From Nitrincola tapanii (GTDB lineage Bacteria > Pseudomonadota > Gammaproteobacteria > Pseudomonadales > Balneatricaceae), in assembly GCF_008368715.1 (NCBI RefSeq), contig NZ_SMRS01000001.1, forward strand, positions 310,001 through 374,000: 64,000 nt of DNA, given 5' to 3'. The position numbers and the translations under genes are program-made. The notes beneath the pieces were generated by a model that saw only the letters and a list, made by a program, of their open reading frames with translations, was not told the DNA's origin and searched no databases. Shown piece by piece: positions 32,743-41,347 of this stretch. How positions within the stretch are numbered: the first letter of the stretch is position 1; the number at the start of each line of letters is the position of its first letter.

Positions 32743-33759
32743 ATGAGTAGTCAGCACAATACTTTGTTTAGGTATCTCACGTTGCTTCAGCTGATACCTA
32801 GATTACCGGGTTATAGAGCCACACCGACGCTGCAGGCCTTGCTAGAGGAACGTGGGTTTCAAGTTGACCTGAGAAGTGTTCAGCGTGACCTTGAGAAAAT
32901 GTCGAACAACTTCCCTTTGCTCTGTGATAAGTCTCAAAAACCTTATCGCTGGTCATTCGACTCTGCATTCAAAAGTAACCTTCCTGCTCTCGACACACCC
33001 ACGGCGCTTACACTAGTACTTGCTGAAGAGTACCTCAAAGGTTTGCTTCCTCAAGTGGCCATCGTTCAGCTCAATAACCAGTTTACTGCCGCTCGAAAAT
33101 ACCTAGAACAATTGAAAGAAAGTGGTTTTAGTGATTGGGCTCGACATGTCAAAGCTATTCCTAACGGTAAAGCGCTGATTCCGGCTCCAATTAACTCGTC
33201 TATCTGGGCAGAAGTAACCGATGCACTGCTAAAAGGCATCGCCTTAGATGTGACCTACTTAAGCCGAGCAAAAATGGAGGAAAAACAGCTAACACTTCAT
33301 CCACTCGGTCTAGTGGTTAGGCACAGTGTGACTTACCTACTCGCCACTGTAGATGGCTATGAAGACATCAGACATTTTGCTCTTCATCGCATCAAACTGG
33401 TTAAACAAAGCAGTCTTGTCTATCAGCCACTGCTAGATTTTGATATTGATGAATACTTAAAGAAAGGTGTATTTGGTTATCGACTAGGTGAACAAGACAT
33501 AGAGTTGGTGGCCAAGATACGGCCAGAAATAGCCTGGTTGCTATCCGAGACACCCTTGAGTCAGCAGCAGTCATTGTCTGAACCAGACGATGATGGATGG
33601 ATCACTCTAAAAGCCATAGTTCCGGATGACTTACAGACGCAGTGGTGGGTGATGGGGTTTGGGGGGGATATTTATGTTCTTGAGCCACTACAACTAAGAA
33701 TTAGGATAGCAGATCTCATCAAAACTATGCATCAACAATATATTGATTCTTCAATTTAG
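32743..33759 (+). CDS. WYL-domain regulator with N-terminal helix-turn-helix
   Basis: 338 residues: a DeoR-like helix-turn-helix at about 5-65 (TPTLQALLEERGFQVDLRSVQRDLEKM), a WYL domain at about 160-225 (ALDVTYLSRA, HPLGLVVRHSVTYLLATVDG, HFALHRI) and a C-terminal WCX extension. WYL regulators usually sense a ligand and control nearby defence genes. It lies 292 bp after the helicase operon and in the same direction, so it may control that operon in trans rather than be cotranscribed with it. It is of a different subtype from the CapW-like protein at 6893. Confidence 0.85.
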   Translation: MSSQHNTLFRYLTLLQLIPRLPGYRATPTLQALLEERGFQVDLRSVQRDLEKMSNNFPLLCDKSQKPYRWSFDSAFKSNLPALDTPTALTLVLAEEYLKGLLPQVAIVQLNNQFTAARKYLEQLKESGFSDWARHVKAIPNGKALIPAPINSSIWAEVTDALLKGIALDVTYLSRAKMEEKQLTLHPLGLVVRHSVTYLLATVDGYEDIRHFALHRIKLVKQSSLVYQPLLDFDIDEYLKKGVFGYRLGEQDIELVAKIRPEIAWLLSETPLSQQQSLSEPDDDGWITLKAIVPDDLQTQWWVMGFGGDIYVLEPLQLRIRIADLIKTMHQQYIDSSI

Positions 33760-33856
33760 ATAATAACCGCAACACTTATGTGCTGAATCAAATCGGAAGA
33801 AGGCCAACCGCCGAAATGTTTTAGCATTTTTTCGACCAAAAAAACGGTTTTTCCAC

Positions 33857-33907
33857 ATGAGTTATCGGCAGCTGACTGAAGAGCAACGATACAAGATTTT
33901 TTCGTAG
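33857..33907 (+). pseudogene. IS30-family transposase N-terminal remnant
   Basis: The frame reads MSYRQLTEEQRYKIFS and stops. MSYRQLTxEQRYxI is the characteristic start of IS30-family transposases. Only 16 codons remain, followed at once by the 3' end of umuC, so an insertion sequence was present and has been almost completely lost. Confidence 0.6.
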
Positions 33908-33929
33908 TTCCAGGTAAACTCCTCATCGG

Positions 33930-35198
33930 TCACCGTACTTTCGGTAAATCACTCCACCGCGTTGTGTAGCAGGGCGATAGGTTTTCACGCTTCATCTGCC
34001 AGCTTTGTGAAACACCATCCCGAGCGAAGACCACCTGGCCTTTTTTCTGGCGATTGATCTTGTCTAAGGTGGCCATCAGTTGTGTGGATCGGCTATCAAT
34101 AGGCGCCACATCAAATAATCCCTGTTGTGAAATCGACTGCTCATAAAAGTCGCTGAGCATGACGCCCGCCTTCATAAATGCATAGCCTCTTTTCCAGATA
34201 CTACTGAGCAGTTCGTTGGCGACGGTAACAAGCACGCGTGTATCACTAGAGGGATGCATCAAGGTTCTGGACACATTATTGGAGTATTGAGGCTGGTTCT
34301 GATTAAAAACATTGGTGCGCAGAAACACTGTCACCATGCCGGCATTCATACCCTCGTTACGCAGATTTTCAGCGGCTTTAGTCATATAGCTACTGATTGC
34401 TTGGCGCATATCGGATAACTGCGTGATACGTTGCCCGAACGAGCGTGACACGAAGATCTGTTTTTTGTGGGGTGGGTTGTCATCAAAGGGAATACAGGCA
34501 ATTCCGTTAAGCTCTCTAACAGTGCGTTCGAGTACTACAGAGAAGTGTTTTCGAATCCATGCAGGGTTTGCATCGGCCAAATCCAACGCGGTAGAAATCC
34601 CTAACGCCTTAAGCCGTTTGCCAATGCGTCGGCCCACGCCCCAGACATCACCCACATCGGTTATGGCCATCAAGCGCCGTTGGCGTTGTGGATCGGTTAG
34701 GTCGACTACACCGCCTGTCTTAGGGTATTTCTTAGCACCTTGGTTCGCCAGTTTTGCCAAAGTTTTGGTGGTGGATATGCCAAGACAGCAAGGGATGCCG
34801 ACCTCTCTTTTCACGGTATCTACAACGGATCTTCCGTAGGATGCCAGTGAGCCTAGATTTTCCATGCCGGATAAGTCGAGAAAGGCTTCATCGATTGAGT
34901 AAATGAATACACTCGGTGCCAAACGCTCAAGGGTCGTCATGACTCGATTGGATATATCGGCGTAGAGGGTGTAATTCGAGCTAAAGGTGATCACGCCGTG
35001 ATCTTGAATGATCTCTTCTATCTCAAATCGCGGTGCGCCCATCTTAATGCCGAGCGCTTTCGCGGGTGCGTTGCGAGCGACCGCACAACCATCATTATTC
35101 GATAAAACAATGCAGGGCTTATCGACCAAGTCAGGACGAAACAACAACTCAGCGCTGACATAGAAGGAGTTCATGTCACATAAGGCATAGATTGGCAT
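33930..35198 (-). CDS. umuC: DNA polymerase V catalytic subunit UmuC
   Basis: 422-residue Y-family polymerase for translesion synthesis. CDMNSFYVSAE at the start and YSIDEAFLDLSG near 100 carry the catalytic acidic residues; FSSNYTLYADIS and the C-terminal little-finger and tail domains are all present, and the length matches E. coli UmuC. It begins three bases after the umuD stop. With UmuD' and RecA it copies damaged DNA. Its place beside the integrase suggests it travels with the island. Confidence 0.95.
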   Translation of the reverse strand: MPIYALCDMNSFYVSAELLFRPDLVDKPCIVLSNNDGCAVARNAPAKALGIKMGAPRFEIEEIIQDHGVITFSSNYTLYADISNRVMTTLERLAPSVFIYSIDEAFLDLSGMENLGSLASYGRSVVDTVKREVGIPCCLGISTTKTLAKLANQGAKKYPKTGGVVDLTDPQRQRRLMAITDVGDVWGVGRRIGKRLKALGISTALDLADANPAWIRKHFSVVLERTVRELNGIACIPFDDNPPHKKQIFVSRSFGQRITQLSDMRQAISSYMTKAAENLRNEGMNAGMVTVFLRTNVFNQNQPQYSNNVSRTLMHPSSDTRVLVTVANELLSSIWKRGYAFMKAGVMLSDFYEQSISQQGLFDVAPIDSRSTQLMATLDKINRQKKGQVVFARDGVSQSWQMKRENLSPCYTTRWSDLPKVR

Positions 35199-35201
35199 GC
35201 G

Positions 35202-35636
35202 CTACCTCTGCATGGCTCGCACTAGGTGTGTCACCACCCCAAAGAGCTGTAAGTCAGATCCCTCTTTGATCTCAATCGGTGCATACCGTCGATTTTGAGG
35301 TAACAGTTGTACTTTGGGTTTTAATGCCAGCGTTTTGACGGTAAAAGCGCCATCAACCGCTGCTACAACGGTATCGCCATGCTTGGCTTTGATCGAACGA
35401 TCAACTACCAGGATGTCGCCCGCGAAGATACCGATCCCATTCATCGAATCGCCATCACAGCGCACCATATAGGTTGAAGACGGGCGGGGGATGCAGAGTT
35501 CATTCAGATCAAGACGCGTATCCTCATAGCCTGCGGCAGGACTCGGAAAGCCACAGGGAACCGATTCGCTGTAAAACGGGACGGCTGTTTTACTGAGTGC
35601 GTCTACGTCGACTGATCCTAATAAAGTGACGGTCAT
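35202..35636 (-). CDS. umuD: UmuD, self-cleaving polymerase V subunit
   Basis: 144 residues. Serine peptidase of the LexA/UmuD family: predicted cleavage Cys28-Gly29 in VPCGFPSPAAG, nucleophile Ser64 in GDSMNG (36 residues later, as in E. coli), Lys about 101 in FTVKTL. RecA-stimulated self-cleavage gives UmuD'. ATG at 35636 is preferred over GTG at 35645, since AGGTG lies six bases before it. A LexA box follows 20 bp upstream. Confidence 0.94.
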   Translation of the reverse strand: MTVTLLGSVDVDALSKTAVPFYSESVPCGFPSPAAGYEDTRLDLNELCIPRPSSTYMVRCDGDSMNGIGIFAGDILVVDRSIKAKHGDTVVAAVDGAFTVKTLALKPKVQLLPQNRRYAPIEIKEGSDLQLFGVVTHLVRAMQR

Positions 35637-35656
35637 AAAAGACACCTAAGCGGATA

Positions 35657-35672
35657 CTGTTTATATATACAG
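35657..35672 (-). promoter_or_regulatory. LexA (SOS) box upstream of umuDC
   Basis: CTGT-TTATATAT-ACAG matches the gammaproteobacterial LexA consensus CTGT-N8-ACAG exactly and lies 20 bp before the umuD start. umuDC is therefore induced by DNA damage. The 130 bp between this box and the integrase stop show nothing else. Confidence 0.9.
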
Positions 35673-35803
35673 TATAAGAGAGATATCAAAAGGATTCGAG
35701 TGTTATCAACTCGCGGTTTTGGATTCACAGCATGCAACAGAGGGGCAGCCTAAGTGACCCAGCTATGAGAGGATGAGATTTACTAGGTGCCATCTGGCTT
35801 CAA

Positions 35804-37036
35804 TCATGCTGAGGCCTTCTTGGTTTCGATGGCACAAATCACATTGTTTTTACCAGCTGCCGATTTTAATTGATCCATGTAATCAGCCCAATGCTGCATC
35901 ATTTCTCGCCGTTGATCCAAATGTTTGGTCCTGTTATAGCTCCTCCCGTTCGCATCCTTTACTTCGTGGGCAAGCTGCTGCTCTATCCACTCGATCCGAT
36001 AGTTCAGGACTTCATCCAGTAGGGTGCGCGCAGTGGCTCTAAAACCATGTGCTGTATGTGTTTCTCTGTCGTAGCCCATTCCTCGCAATGCGATACGCAC
36101 AGCCCCGTCTGACATAGGGCGGCTGGCACCTCGGGCGCTTGGGAAGACGAATTGACTACGCCCCGTAATAGGCTTAAGGCTTTCCAAAATCTCGATACTT
36201 TGCCGTGCTAGAGGGATGATGTGCTGTTGGTGTGTTTTCTCGGCGGTAATCTCAATGCGTTTTTCATCCCAGTTTATCTGATCCCAGCGAACGTGACGAA
36301 GCTCACCTGGTCTGCAGAACCAAAGCGCAGAGCATTTCAGTGCGGCAATAACAGCCGGAGTACCAGTGTATTCGTCGATAGAAACCAGTAAGCGTCCAAG
36401 TTCTTTTGGATCTGTAATTGCTGCGAAGTGGTTTTTCTTGGTGGGTCGTAATGCATCTTTAAGATCCGTACATGGATCCCGCTCACAACGGCCAGTCACA
36501 ATGCCATACCGGAATACCTGCCCAGCCACTTGCTTTACTCGGTGCGCGGTTTCTACGTGGCCCTTGTCCTCGATCTTGCGAAGTACCGGCAGCAGGTCGA
36601 GCGCACTGATCTCTGATATAGGACGGTTGCCGATTGATCCGAACAGGTGCTTTTCCAGCGCTCGTATTGTCCGGGCTTGGTGCCCTTCTGATTTATCGCT
36701 CATGCGTATAGAAAACCATTCACGGGCGATCATCTCAAAGCTGTTTTCTGCGGCTTCGCGGCCAGTCTGCTTCTGAGCCTTCTTGGCTGCGCTGGGGTCG
36801 ATACCTTGCATCAGTTGCTGGCGGGCAATGTCTCGCTGTTCACGGGCGGCGGCCAGACTCACATCAGGGTATACACCAATCGCAAGACGTTTTTCTTTTC
36901 CATGAATGCGGAATTTTAAGCGCCAGTATTTGCCCCCGGTAGGAGTGATTTCTAAGTACAGAGACTTTTCATCGCTCAGGCGGTAAGTCTTTTCTTGGGG
37001 TTTAGCAGCTTTGATCTGACGGTCTGAAAGTGGCAT
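35804..37036 (-). CDS. P4-type tyrosine integrase
   Basis: 410 residues. An N-terminal arm-binding domain of the DUF4102 type (MPLSDRQIKAAKPQEKTYRL... ITPTGGKYWRLKFRIHGKEKRLAIGVYP) is followed by the core-binding domain (about 100-190) and the catalytic domain with Arg in CRPGELR, HGFRATART (His-x-x-Arg), His in QQLAHEV and the nucleophile Tyr in SYNRTKH. It starts 200 bp from the tmRNA 3' end and is transcribed in the same direction. It integrates and excises the island at the tmRNA gene. Its upstream boxes are described separately. Confidence 0.95.
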   Translation of the reverse strand: MPLSDRQIKAAKPQEKTYRLSDEKSLYLEITPTGGKYWRLKFRIHGKEKRLAIGVYPDVSLAAAREQRDIARQQLMQGIDPSAAKKAQKQTGREAAENSFEMIAREWFSIRMSDKSEGHQARTIRALEKHLFGSIGNRPISEISALDLLPVLRKIEDKGHVETAHRVKQVAGQVFRYGIVTGRCERDPCTDLKDALRPTKKNHFAAITDPKELGRLLVSIDEYTGTPAVIAALKCSALWFCRPGELRHVRWDQINWDEKRIEITAEKTHQQHIIPLARQSIEILESLKPITGRSQFVFPSARGASRPMSDGAVRIALRGMGYDRETHTAHGFRATARTLLDEVLNYRIEWIEQQLAHEVKDANGRSYNRTKHLDQRREMMQHWADYMDQLKSAAGKNNVICAIETKKASA

Positions 37037-37245
37037 GTCGCCCTCTCCTCAATTCGAGAGGGGGCATCAGTTTGGGGGCATGAGAAATTCAAGTCGGTGA
37101 TCTGCCCCCAGAGATGCCCCCATTATGCCCTGGATTTGGTGGCACTTGTTGGGATTGTCTGAAACTGAGAATAGGCTTTGATGCCTTATGTTTCAAGGGG
37201 TTCAAGACTGTCTGGGAATGGGTGTGAAGGGTATGTGGTGGAGGT
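37037..37245. repeat. Integrase-proximal region with arm-type boxes and right att core
   Basis: Two GGGGGCAT boxes (37060, 37074) and two inverted (A/C)TGCCCCC-type boxes (37103, 37114) precede the att core. The last 20 bases (37226-37245) equal 6708-6727 and include the final ten bases of tmRNA. The boxes overlap the integrase promoter, so they may serve both recombination and autoregulation. Confidence 0.7.
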
Positions 37246-37593
37246 GGCGGGTTTCGAACCCGCGTCCGCCAATCCTCTGCCTCAGGACCTACATGCTTAG
37301 GCATCTCTATTGAGTTAACCCATCACGACCCGAGAGCCAGGGTGTTTAGGGCGAGCCTTTTTAGTTTTAACCGTTCAGCTTAAGGCGAAGCATCCGGGCG
37401 ATTCTGTCTCATATGACACCGCGAACCTCTGAGTTACAGACACCTTAGAGTGCGGCGCTAGCTGACTTAAGCAGCTAGAGCGTAGTTATCGTCGTTTGCA
37501 ACTATAACTGTGTGATGAGGGATTTACGAGAATCATCACGTTCTCGGCATGCACCCAAGGGTTCGTAATCAGCGTCGAAGCCAAGTCACCCCC
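37236..37593 (-). ncRNA. ssrA: Transfer-messenger RNA (tmRNA)
   Basis: 358 nt on the minus strand. The 5' end GGGGGTG (37593-37587) pairs with CACCTCC (37246-37240) as the acceptor stem, followed by A and an encoded CCA (37239-37236). The T-arm GCGGG-TTCGAAA-CCCGC is next to it. The tag frame (37499-37467) encodes ANDDNYALAA and TAA. The RNA rescues stalled ribosomes with SmpB, coded immediately upstream. The island integrated at its 3' end without destroying it. Confidence 0.97.
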
Positions 37594-37605
37594 GGAAGAC
37601 CCGCG

Positions 37606-37633
37606 AGTATACTACAGTCCGTTGCAAATACAA
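37606..37633 (-). promoter_or_regulatory. tmRNA promoter
   Basis: On the minus strand TTGTAT (37633-37628), a 16-bp spacer, then TATACT (37611-37606) form a sigma-70 promoter 12 bp before the tmRNA 5' end. It lies in the gap between smpB and ssrA. Confidence 0.7.
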
Positions 37634-37640
37634 GCAGGCT

Positions 37641-38114
37641 TTACTGAGCGGCCATCACGCGCTGTTTTTGGCGCTCCCAGTCTTTATTTTTTTCAGCGGC
37701 ACGTTTGTCATGCAGCTTCTTGCCTTTCACTAAGGCGATTTCACATTTTACACGGCCTTGCTTCCAATAGAGCGCAAGTGCCACGCAGGTATAGCCCTTG
37801 GCCTGTGTTGCACCTACGAGCCTGTCGATTTCACGCTTATGCAAAAGCAGTTTGCGATCACGACGCGGATCAGCCACAACGTGGGTGCAAGCCTGAATTA
37901 ACGGTGTGAAGTGTGCGCCGACTAGCCAGGCTTCGCCATTTTTTAACACAACATAGGAATCGACCAGTTGGGCGCGTCCATCACGTAGACTTTTGACCTC
38001 CCACCCGGTCAGCACCATGCCTGCTTCGAACTTTTGTTCGATGCTGTATTCATGACGTGCCTTCTTGTTTTGGCAGATGGTGGCGCTGGTAGGTTTAGCT
38101 TTCTTTTTTGACAT
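37641..38114 (-). CDS. smpB: SsrA-binding protein SmpB
   Basis: 157 residues starting [26 protein letters not shown] at 38114 is chosen because it gives the usual SmpB length, and an upstream extension overlaps the divergent gene. [14 protein letters not shown] and the basic C-terminal tail ([21 protein letters not shown]) are SmpB features. It delivers tmRNA to stalled ribosomes. ssrA follows directly downstream on the same strand. Confidence 0.96.
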   Translation of the reverse strand: MSKKKAKPTSATICQNKKARHEYSIEQKFEAGMVLTGWEVKSLRDGRAQLVDSYVVLKNGEAWLVGAHFTPLIQACTHVVADPRRDRKLLLHKREIDRLVGATQAKGYTCVALALYWKQGRVKCEIALVKGKKLHDKRAAEKNKDWERQKQRVMAAQ

Positions 38115-38239
38115 GGCGGCATTATATCGATGCGCTTGCGGCTTTGAAAGCGACATTTGCCGGCGCATGTGGCTTGTCAAAGGCGCGGGAAAGTTCAACA
38201 ATCCCTGCACCTTATTTTCGCAGAGTGCAGCTTGAGCTT

Positions 38240-39601
38240 ATGCAGCGTACAACTTCGATACACGGGCGCTGGTCGCATCGCTGGGTGTTTATCCTGGCGG
38301 CGCTGGGCTCATCTGTGGGCTTAGGCAATATTTGGAAGTTTCCTTATATCACCGGGGAAAATGGCGGCGGCACCTTTGTCCTGATTTATCTGCTCTGTGT
38401 CGTTTTAATCGGCCTGCCGTTGATGATGGCAGAGGTGTTGATTGGGCGTCGTGGGCGCCTGAGTCCAGTGAATGCCATTGCTCTGTGCGCACGTGAAACC
38501 AGTGTTTCTCCGCGTTGGCAGCTTCTAGGTTGGTTGGGCATGCTGACAGGTTTCTTGATCTTCTCTTTTTACTCCGTGGTTGCCGCTTGGATTCTGCATT
38601 ACATCCCCGCCATGGCGAAAGGTGTGCTAGCCGGTGCCGGCATTCAGCAAACGTCGCGCTACTTTGAGGCACTGCTGGTCAGCCCCGAAAGGTTAATTCT
38701 GGGGCATAGTGCTTTTGTTGGGGTGGTCATGACGGTGTTGGCATTGGGCGTGCGGCGTGGCTTGGATCGAGCGGTGCGGATCATGATGCCGGCGCTCTTC
38801 TTTTTATTGTTACTTTTATTAATTTATGCCGCCAATACGGGCTATTTTAAACACGCATTGGTCTATCTGTTTCATTTTGATCTGGAGAAAGTGACGCCCC
38901 AGAGTGTATTGGTGGCGATGGGGCATGCTTTTTTTACCCTGTCGCTGGGGATGGGGGCGATAATGATGTATAGCGCTTATATGGGGCGTCGGGATTCCAT
39001 TGGGCGTAGTGTGCTGTGGATAGGTTTGCTGGATACCTTGATCGCCTTGATGATCGGTTTGGCCATTTTCCCCATCGTTTTTGCCAGTCAATTAGATCCT
39101 GCTTCGGGGCCTGGGTTGGTGTTCATTACCTTGCCTGTTGCTTTTGCGCAGATGCCAGCAGGGCAGGTATTGGGTTTTGTGTTCTTTATCTTGGTGGGTT
39201 TGACTGCTTTGACTTCGGCCATCTCCTTGATGGAGCCGGTCACGGCTTGGACGGTTGAGCGCTTTAAAGTCATGCGTTGGCAGGCTGCGCTCATCTGGGG
39301 TGTGTTGGCTTGGCTGCTGGGTTTGGCGGTGCTAGTTTCGTTTGAAACCATGTCGAGTTTGCGTTTTTTCTCGCGCAATCTGTTTGATTGGCTGAATTAC
39401 TTTACCAGTAATTTGTTTCTACCTCTGGGGGGATTGGGCTTGGCGATTTTTGTAGGATGGAAATTGAGCCGGCGTGTGACTGAGAGCGAGTTGCATTTAC
39501 AACAAACCTGGCTCTACTTGGCCTGGTATTTTGCGATCCGTTATTTAGTCCCGGCTGCGCTGGGGATCATCTTTGTCGCGAATCTGTATAATATTATTTA
39601 A
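38240..39601 (+). CDS. Sodium-dependent transporter, NSS (SNF) family
   Basis: 453 residues, about 11-12 transmembrane helices. The first helix has the NSS signature SSVGLGNIWKFPYITGENGGG, which includes the Na+ and substrate site, and helix 6 has LSLGMGAIMMYSAY. It probably imports an amino acid or related solute with Na+; the substrate cannot be told from sequence. ATG at 38240 (MQRTTSIHGRWSHRWVF) is chosen because a longer frame would run across the smpB start. It is divergent from smpB. Confidence 0.9.
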   Translation: MQRTTSIHGRWSHRWVFILAALGSSVGLGNIWKFPYITGENGGGTFVLIYLLCVVLIGLPLMMAEVLIGRRGRLSPVNAIALCARETSVSPRWQLLGWLGMLTGFLIFSFYSVVAAWILHYIPAMAKGVLAGAGIQQTSRYFEALLVSPERLILGHSAFVGVVMTVLALGVRRGLDRAVRIMMPALFFLLLLLLIYAANTGYFKHALVYLFHFDLEKVTPQSVLVAMGHAFFTLSLGMGAIMMYSAYMGRRDSIGRSVLWIGLLDTLIALMIGLAIFPIVFASQLDPASGPGLVFITLPVAFAQMPAGQVLGFVFFILVGLTALTSAISLMEPVTAWTVERFKVMRWQAALIWGVLAWLLGLAVLVSFETMSSLRFFSRNLFDWLNYFTSNLFLPLGGLGLAIFVGWKLSRRVTESELHLQQTWLYLAWYFAIRYLVPAALGIIFVANLYNII

Positions 39602-39627
39602 TTTTGTAGAAGATAGGGCCGAGTCGG

Positions 39628-40059
39628 ATGGCTGAGGTGTATCGAAGTGCTTTAGTGCTGCACACTGCAGAGCAGATGTTTGATCTGATCAACGATGTGC
39701 GGCGTTATCCCGAGTTTGTGCCCTGGTGCTCAAAAACCGAGCTGCTGGCCGAAACGCAAGAGATGATAGAAGCCAAGCTTTATGTCTCGAAAGCGGGATT
39801 AAGCTACAGTTTCACGACGCGCAATCGTAAGCAGCGTCCGTTGTTAATGGACATGGAGCTGGTGGAAGGGCCTTTCTCTGAGTTTAGTGCCGGTTGGACC
39901 ATTACGCCTTTGAATGAAGAGGCGTGTAAGGTTGAGTTTGTCATGAAGTTTAACTTTTCCGGCAAGCTGGCGAACTTGGCAATGAACAAGGTGTTTAATA
40001 GCGTGGCGACAACGATGGTGGATATCTTTGTCGAAAGAGCCGATAAACTTTATGGCTGA
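39628..40059 (+). CDS. ratA: RatA-family START-like protein
   Basis: 143 residues of the SRPBCC/Coq10 fold (YRSALVLHTAEQMFDLINDVRRYPEFVPWCSKTEL). E. coli RatA was described as blocking 70S ribosome assembly, and the family is related to Coq10, so a role in ubiquinone function is also possible. The neighbours smpB and rnfH are typical. The rnfH gene follows after about ten bases. Confidence 0.9.
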   Translation: MAEVYRSALVLHTAEQMFDLINDVRRYPEFVPWCSKTELLAETQEMIEAKLYVSKAGLSYSFTTRNRKQRPLLMDMELVEGPFSEFSAGWTITPLNEEACKVEFVMKFNFSGKLANLAMNKVFNSVATTMVDIFVERADKLYG

Positions 40060-40069
40060 GGCGTAAGTG

Positions 40070-40393
40070 ATGATGAGTGTTGAGGTGGCCTATGCGCTGC
40101 CAGATGAGCAGAAAATTGTGCGCTTAAATGTGAAAGAAGATTGCACGGTCTATGAGGCGGTGATTCTGTCGCGTATTTTTGAAAGCTTTCCGCAAATTCA
40201 GCCAGAGACCGATCCGATGGGAATTTTTGGCAAGGCCGTGAAAGATCCAAAGACCACTCTGCTCAATCCTGGGGATAGAGTGGAGATTTATCGTCCTTTA
40301 TTGGCCGATCCGAAGGAGATTCGTGCGCGTAAAGCAGCGGAGAAGGCCGCTCGTGAAGCTCAAGAAGCGGCGGAAAAAGATGCCAGCTCTTAA
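40070..40393 (+). CDS. rnfH: RnfH family (UPF0125) ubiquitin-like protein
   Basis: 107 residues; EVAYALPDEQKIVRLNV and GDRVEIYRPLLADPKEIRARKAAEK match RnfH. The fold is small and ubiquitin-like, and the function is unclear. The start is ATG at 40070 or 40073. The C-terminal 30 residues are a charged helix. It pairs with ratA in most gammaproteobacteria. Confidence 0.9.
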   Translation: MMSVEVAYALPDEQKIVRLNVKEDCTVYEAVILSRIFESFPQIQPETDPMGIFGKAVKDPKTTLLNPGDRVEIYRPLLADPKEIRARKAAEKAAREAQEAAEKDASS

Positions 40394-40423
40394 GAGGTAG
40401 CATCGACTCAGAGGTGATAGCTT

Positions 40424-40753
40424 TTAAGGGTTGGTCGCACCAGTGGGTTTGAAATCACCGCTGAAGCGCACCAGAACACCTTCTTCAAAATACAGCGTAA
40501 TGCGTTCTTGAACACGTGGGCCTGAGCCAGGTTTTAAGCTGTAGAGATAGTCCCAACGGTTATCCGTAAAGGTGTCGGTAACCAGAGGAGTACCCATGAT
40601 GTAACGCACCTGGTTGTGGGTCATGCCGGGGCGTAACTGATCCACCATTTCCTGGGTGACTACATTGCCTTGTGGGATGTCTATTTTGTAAACACCGGGG
40701 AAACAACCGCTCAAAAGAAGTGTGGCGCTCAGGAGAATCAGGATCTTTCGCAT
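40424..40753 (-). CDS. bamE: Outer membrane assembly lipoprotein BamE
   Basis: 109 residues. A lipoprotein signal peptide ends LLLSGC (Cys17), then the SmpA/OmlA domain with [23 protein letters not shown] and WDYLYSL. It is a small component of the BAM complex that inserts outer-membrane proteins. ATG at 40753 gives the proper signal peptide. It is divergent from fur across an 89-bp gap. Confidence 0.94.
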   Translation of the reverse strand: MRKILILLSATLLLSGCFPGVYKIDIPQGNVVTQEMVDQLRPGMTHNQVRYIMGTPLVTDTFTDNRWDYLYSLKPGSGPRVQERITLYFEEGVLVRFSGDFKPTGATNP

Positions 40754-40782
40754 TTGTAAATAACTTCCACTTTGCAGCGTAA

Positions 40783-40800
40783 ACAATGATAATGAAGTCT
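40783..40800. promoter_or_regulatory. Possible Fur box between bamE and fur
   Basis: AACAATGATAATGAAGT contains ATGATAATGA, a close match to the repeated GATAAT hexamers of Fur boxes, about 45 bp before the fur start. Autoregulation of fur is common. The third hexamer is poor. Confidence 0.45.
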
Positions 40801-40842
40801 ACCACTGCATATCCCAAACCGCATAGTGAATAGAGATAGATT

Positions 40843-41259
40843 ATGGCACTTGAAAATCAGGAACTCCGTAAAGCAGGTCTAAAAGTGACCTTGCCTCGAG
40901 TGAAAATTTATCAGTTGCTCGAACGCGCTGGTGAAGGTGAGCACTTCAGTGCTGAAGATATCTATAAGATGCTGATGGAGCAGGGTGAAGATGTGGGCTT
41001 GGCCACAGTTTACCGTGTGTTAACTCAGTTTGAGTCCGCCGGTCTTGTATCTCGTCACCATTTTGAAGGTGGTCATTCTGTGTTTGAATTGGCCCGAGAT
41101 GATGATCATGATCACATGGTGTGTGTCAAAACCGGTCGCGTGAATGAGTTCACCGATCCACGTTTAAATGCCTTATTAGATGAAATTGCCGAAAATGCCG
41201 GCTTCACGATCACGGATCGTACCCTTTATCTCTACGGCCATTTTAACGACGACAAGTAA
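40843..41259 (+). CDS. fur: Ferric uptake regulator Fur
   Basis: 138 residues. An N-terminal winged helix (LRKAGLKVTLPRVKIYQLLE; DVGLATVYRVLTQFESAGLV) and a metal-binding domain with HHFEGGHSVFEL and DDDHDHMVCVKTG. The second Cys of the usual CxxC is replaced and no C-terminal CxxC exists, as in Pseudomonas Fur, so the structural zinc site of E. coli Fur is lacking. It represses iron-uptake genes when Fe(II) is bound. recN is convergent. Confidence 0.96.
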   Translation: MALENQELRKAGLKVTLPRVKIYQLLERAGEGEHFSAEDIYKMLMEQGEDVGLATVYRVLTQFESAGLVSRHHFEGGHSVFELARDDDHDHMVCVKTGRVNEFTDPRLNALLDEIAENAGFTITDRTLYLYGHFNDDK

Positions 41260-41276
41260 GATCTTTCTGTCCTGAT

Positions 41277-41305
41277 ACAGATGGTGGTCTTTAACCGCCA
41301 TCTGT
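41277..41305. terminator. Hairpin between convergent fur and recN
   Basis: ACAGATGGTGGT (41277-41288) pairs with ACCGCCATCTGT (41294-41305), 12 bp with one G-T wobble and a 5-nt loop. It lies between two convergent genes; the tail is only moderately T-rich. Confidence 0.6.
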
Positions 41306-41347
41306 GCCGCTTCTCCTCCAACACCGTCTAAATCTTCAGTCCGACCT

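Larger units (their letters stand above)
6728..37235. mobile_element. Integrated defence island at the tmRNA 3' end
   Basis: The island runs from the left att copy (ending 6727) to the tmRNA 3' end (37236). It is bounded by the 20-bp direct repeat 6708-6727/37226-37245 and carries a P4-type tyrosine integrase directly next to tmRNA. The contents are almost entirely defence or mobile genes: a type I restriction operon, integron cassettes, SLOG, Sir2, a helicase/PLD operon, umuDC. No conjugation or capsid genes are present, so it would need a helper to move. Confidence 0.75.

Noticed and set aside
38108-38239. N-terminal extension of the NSS transporter from 38108
   Set aside because: It overlaps the smpB start on the other strand and has no transporter-like residues.
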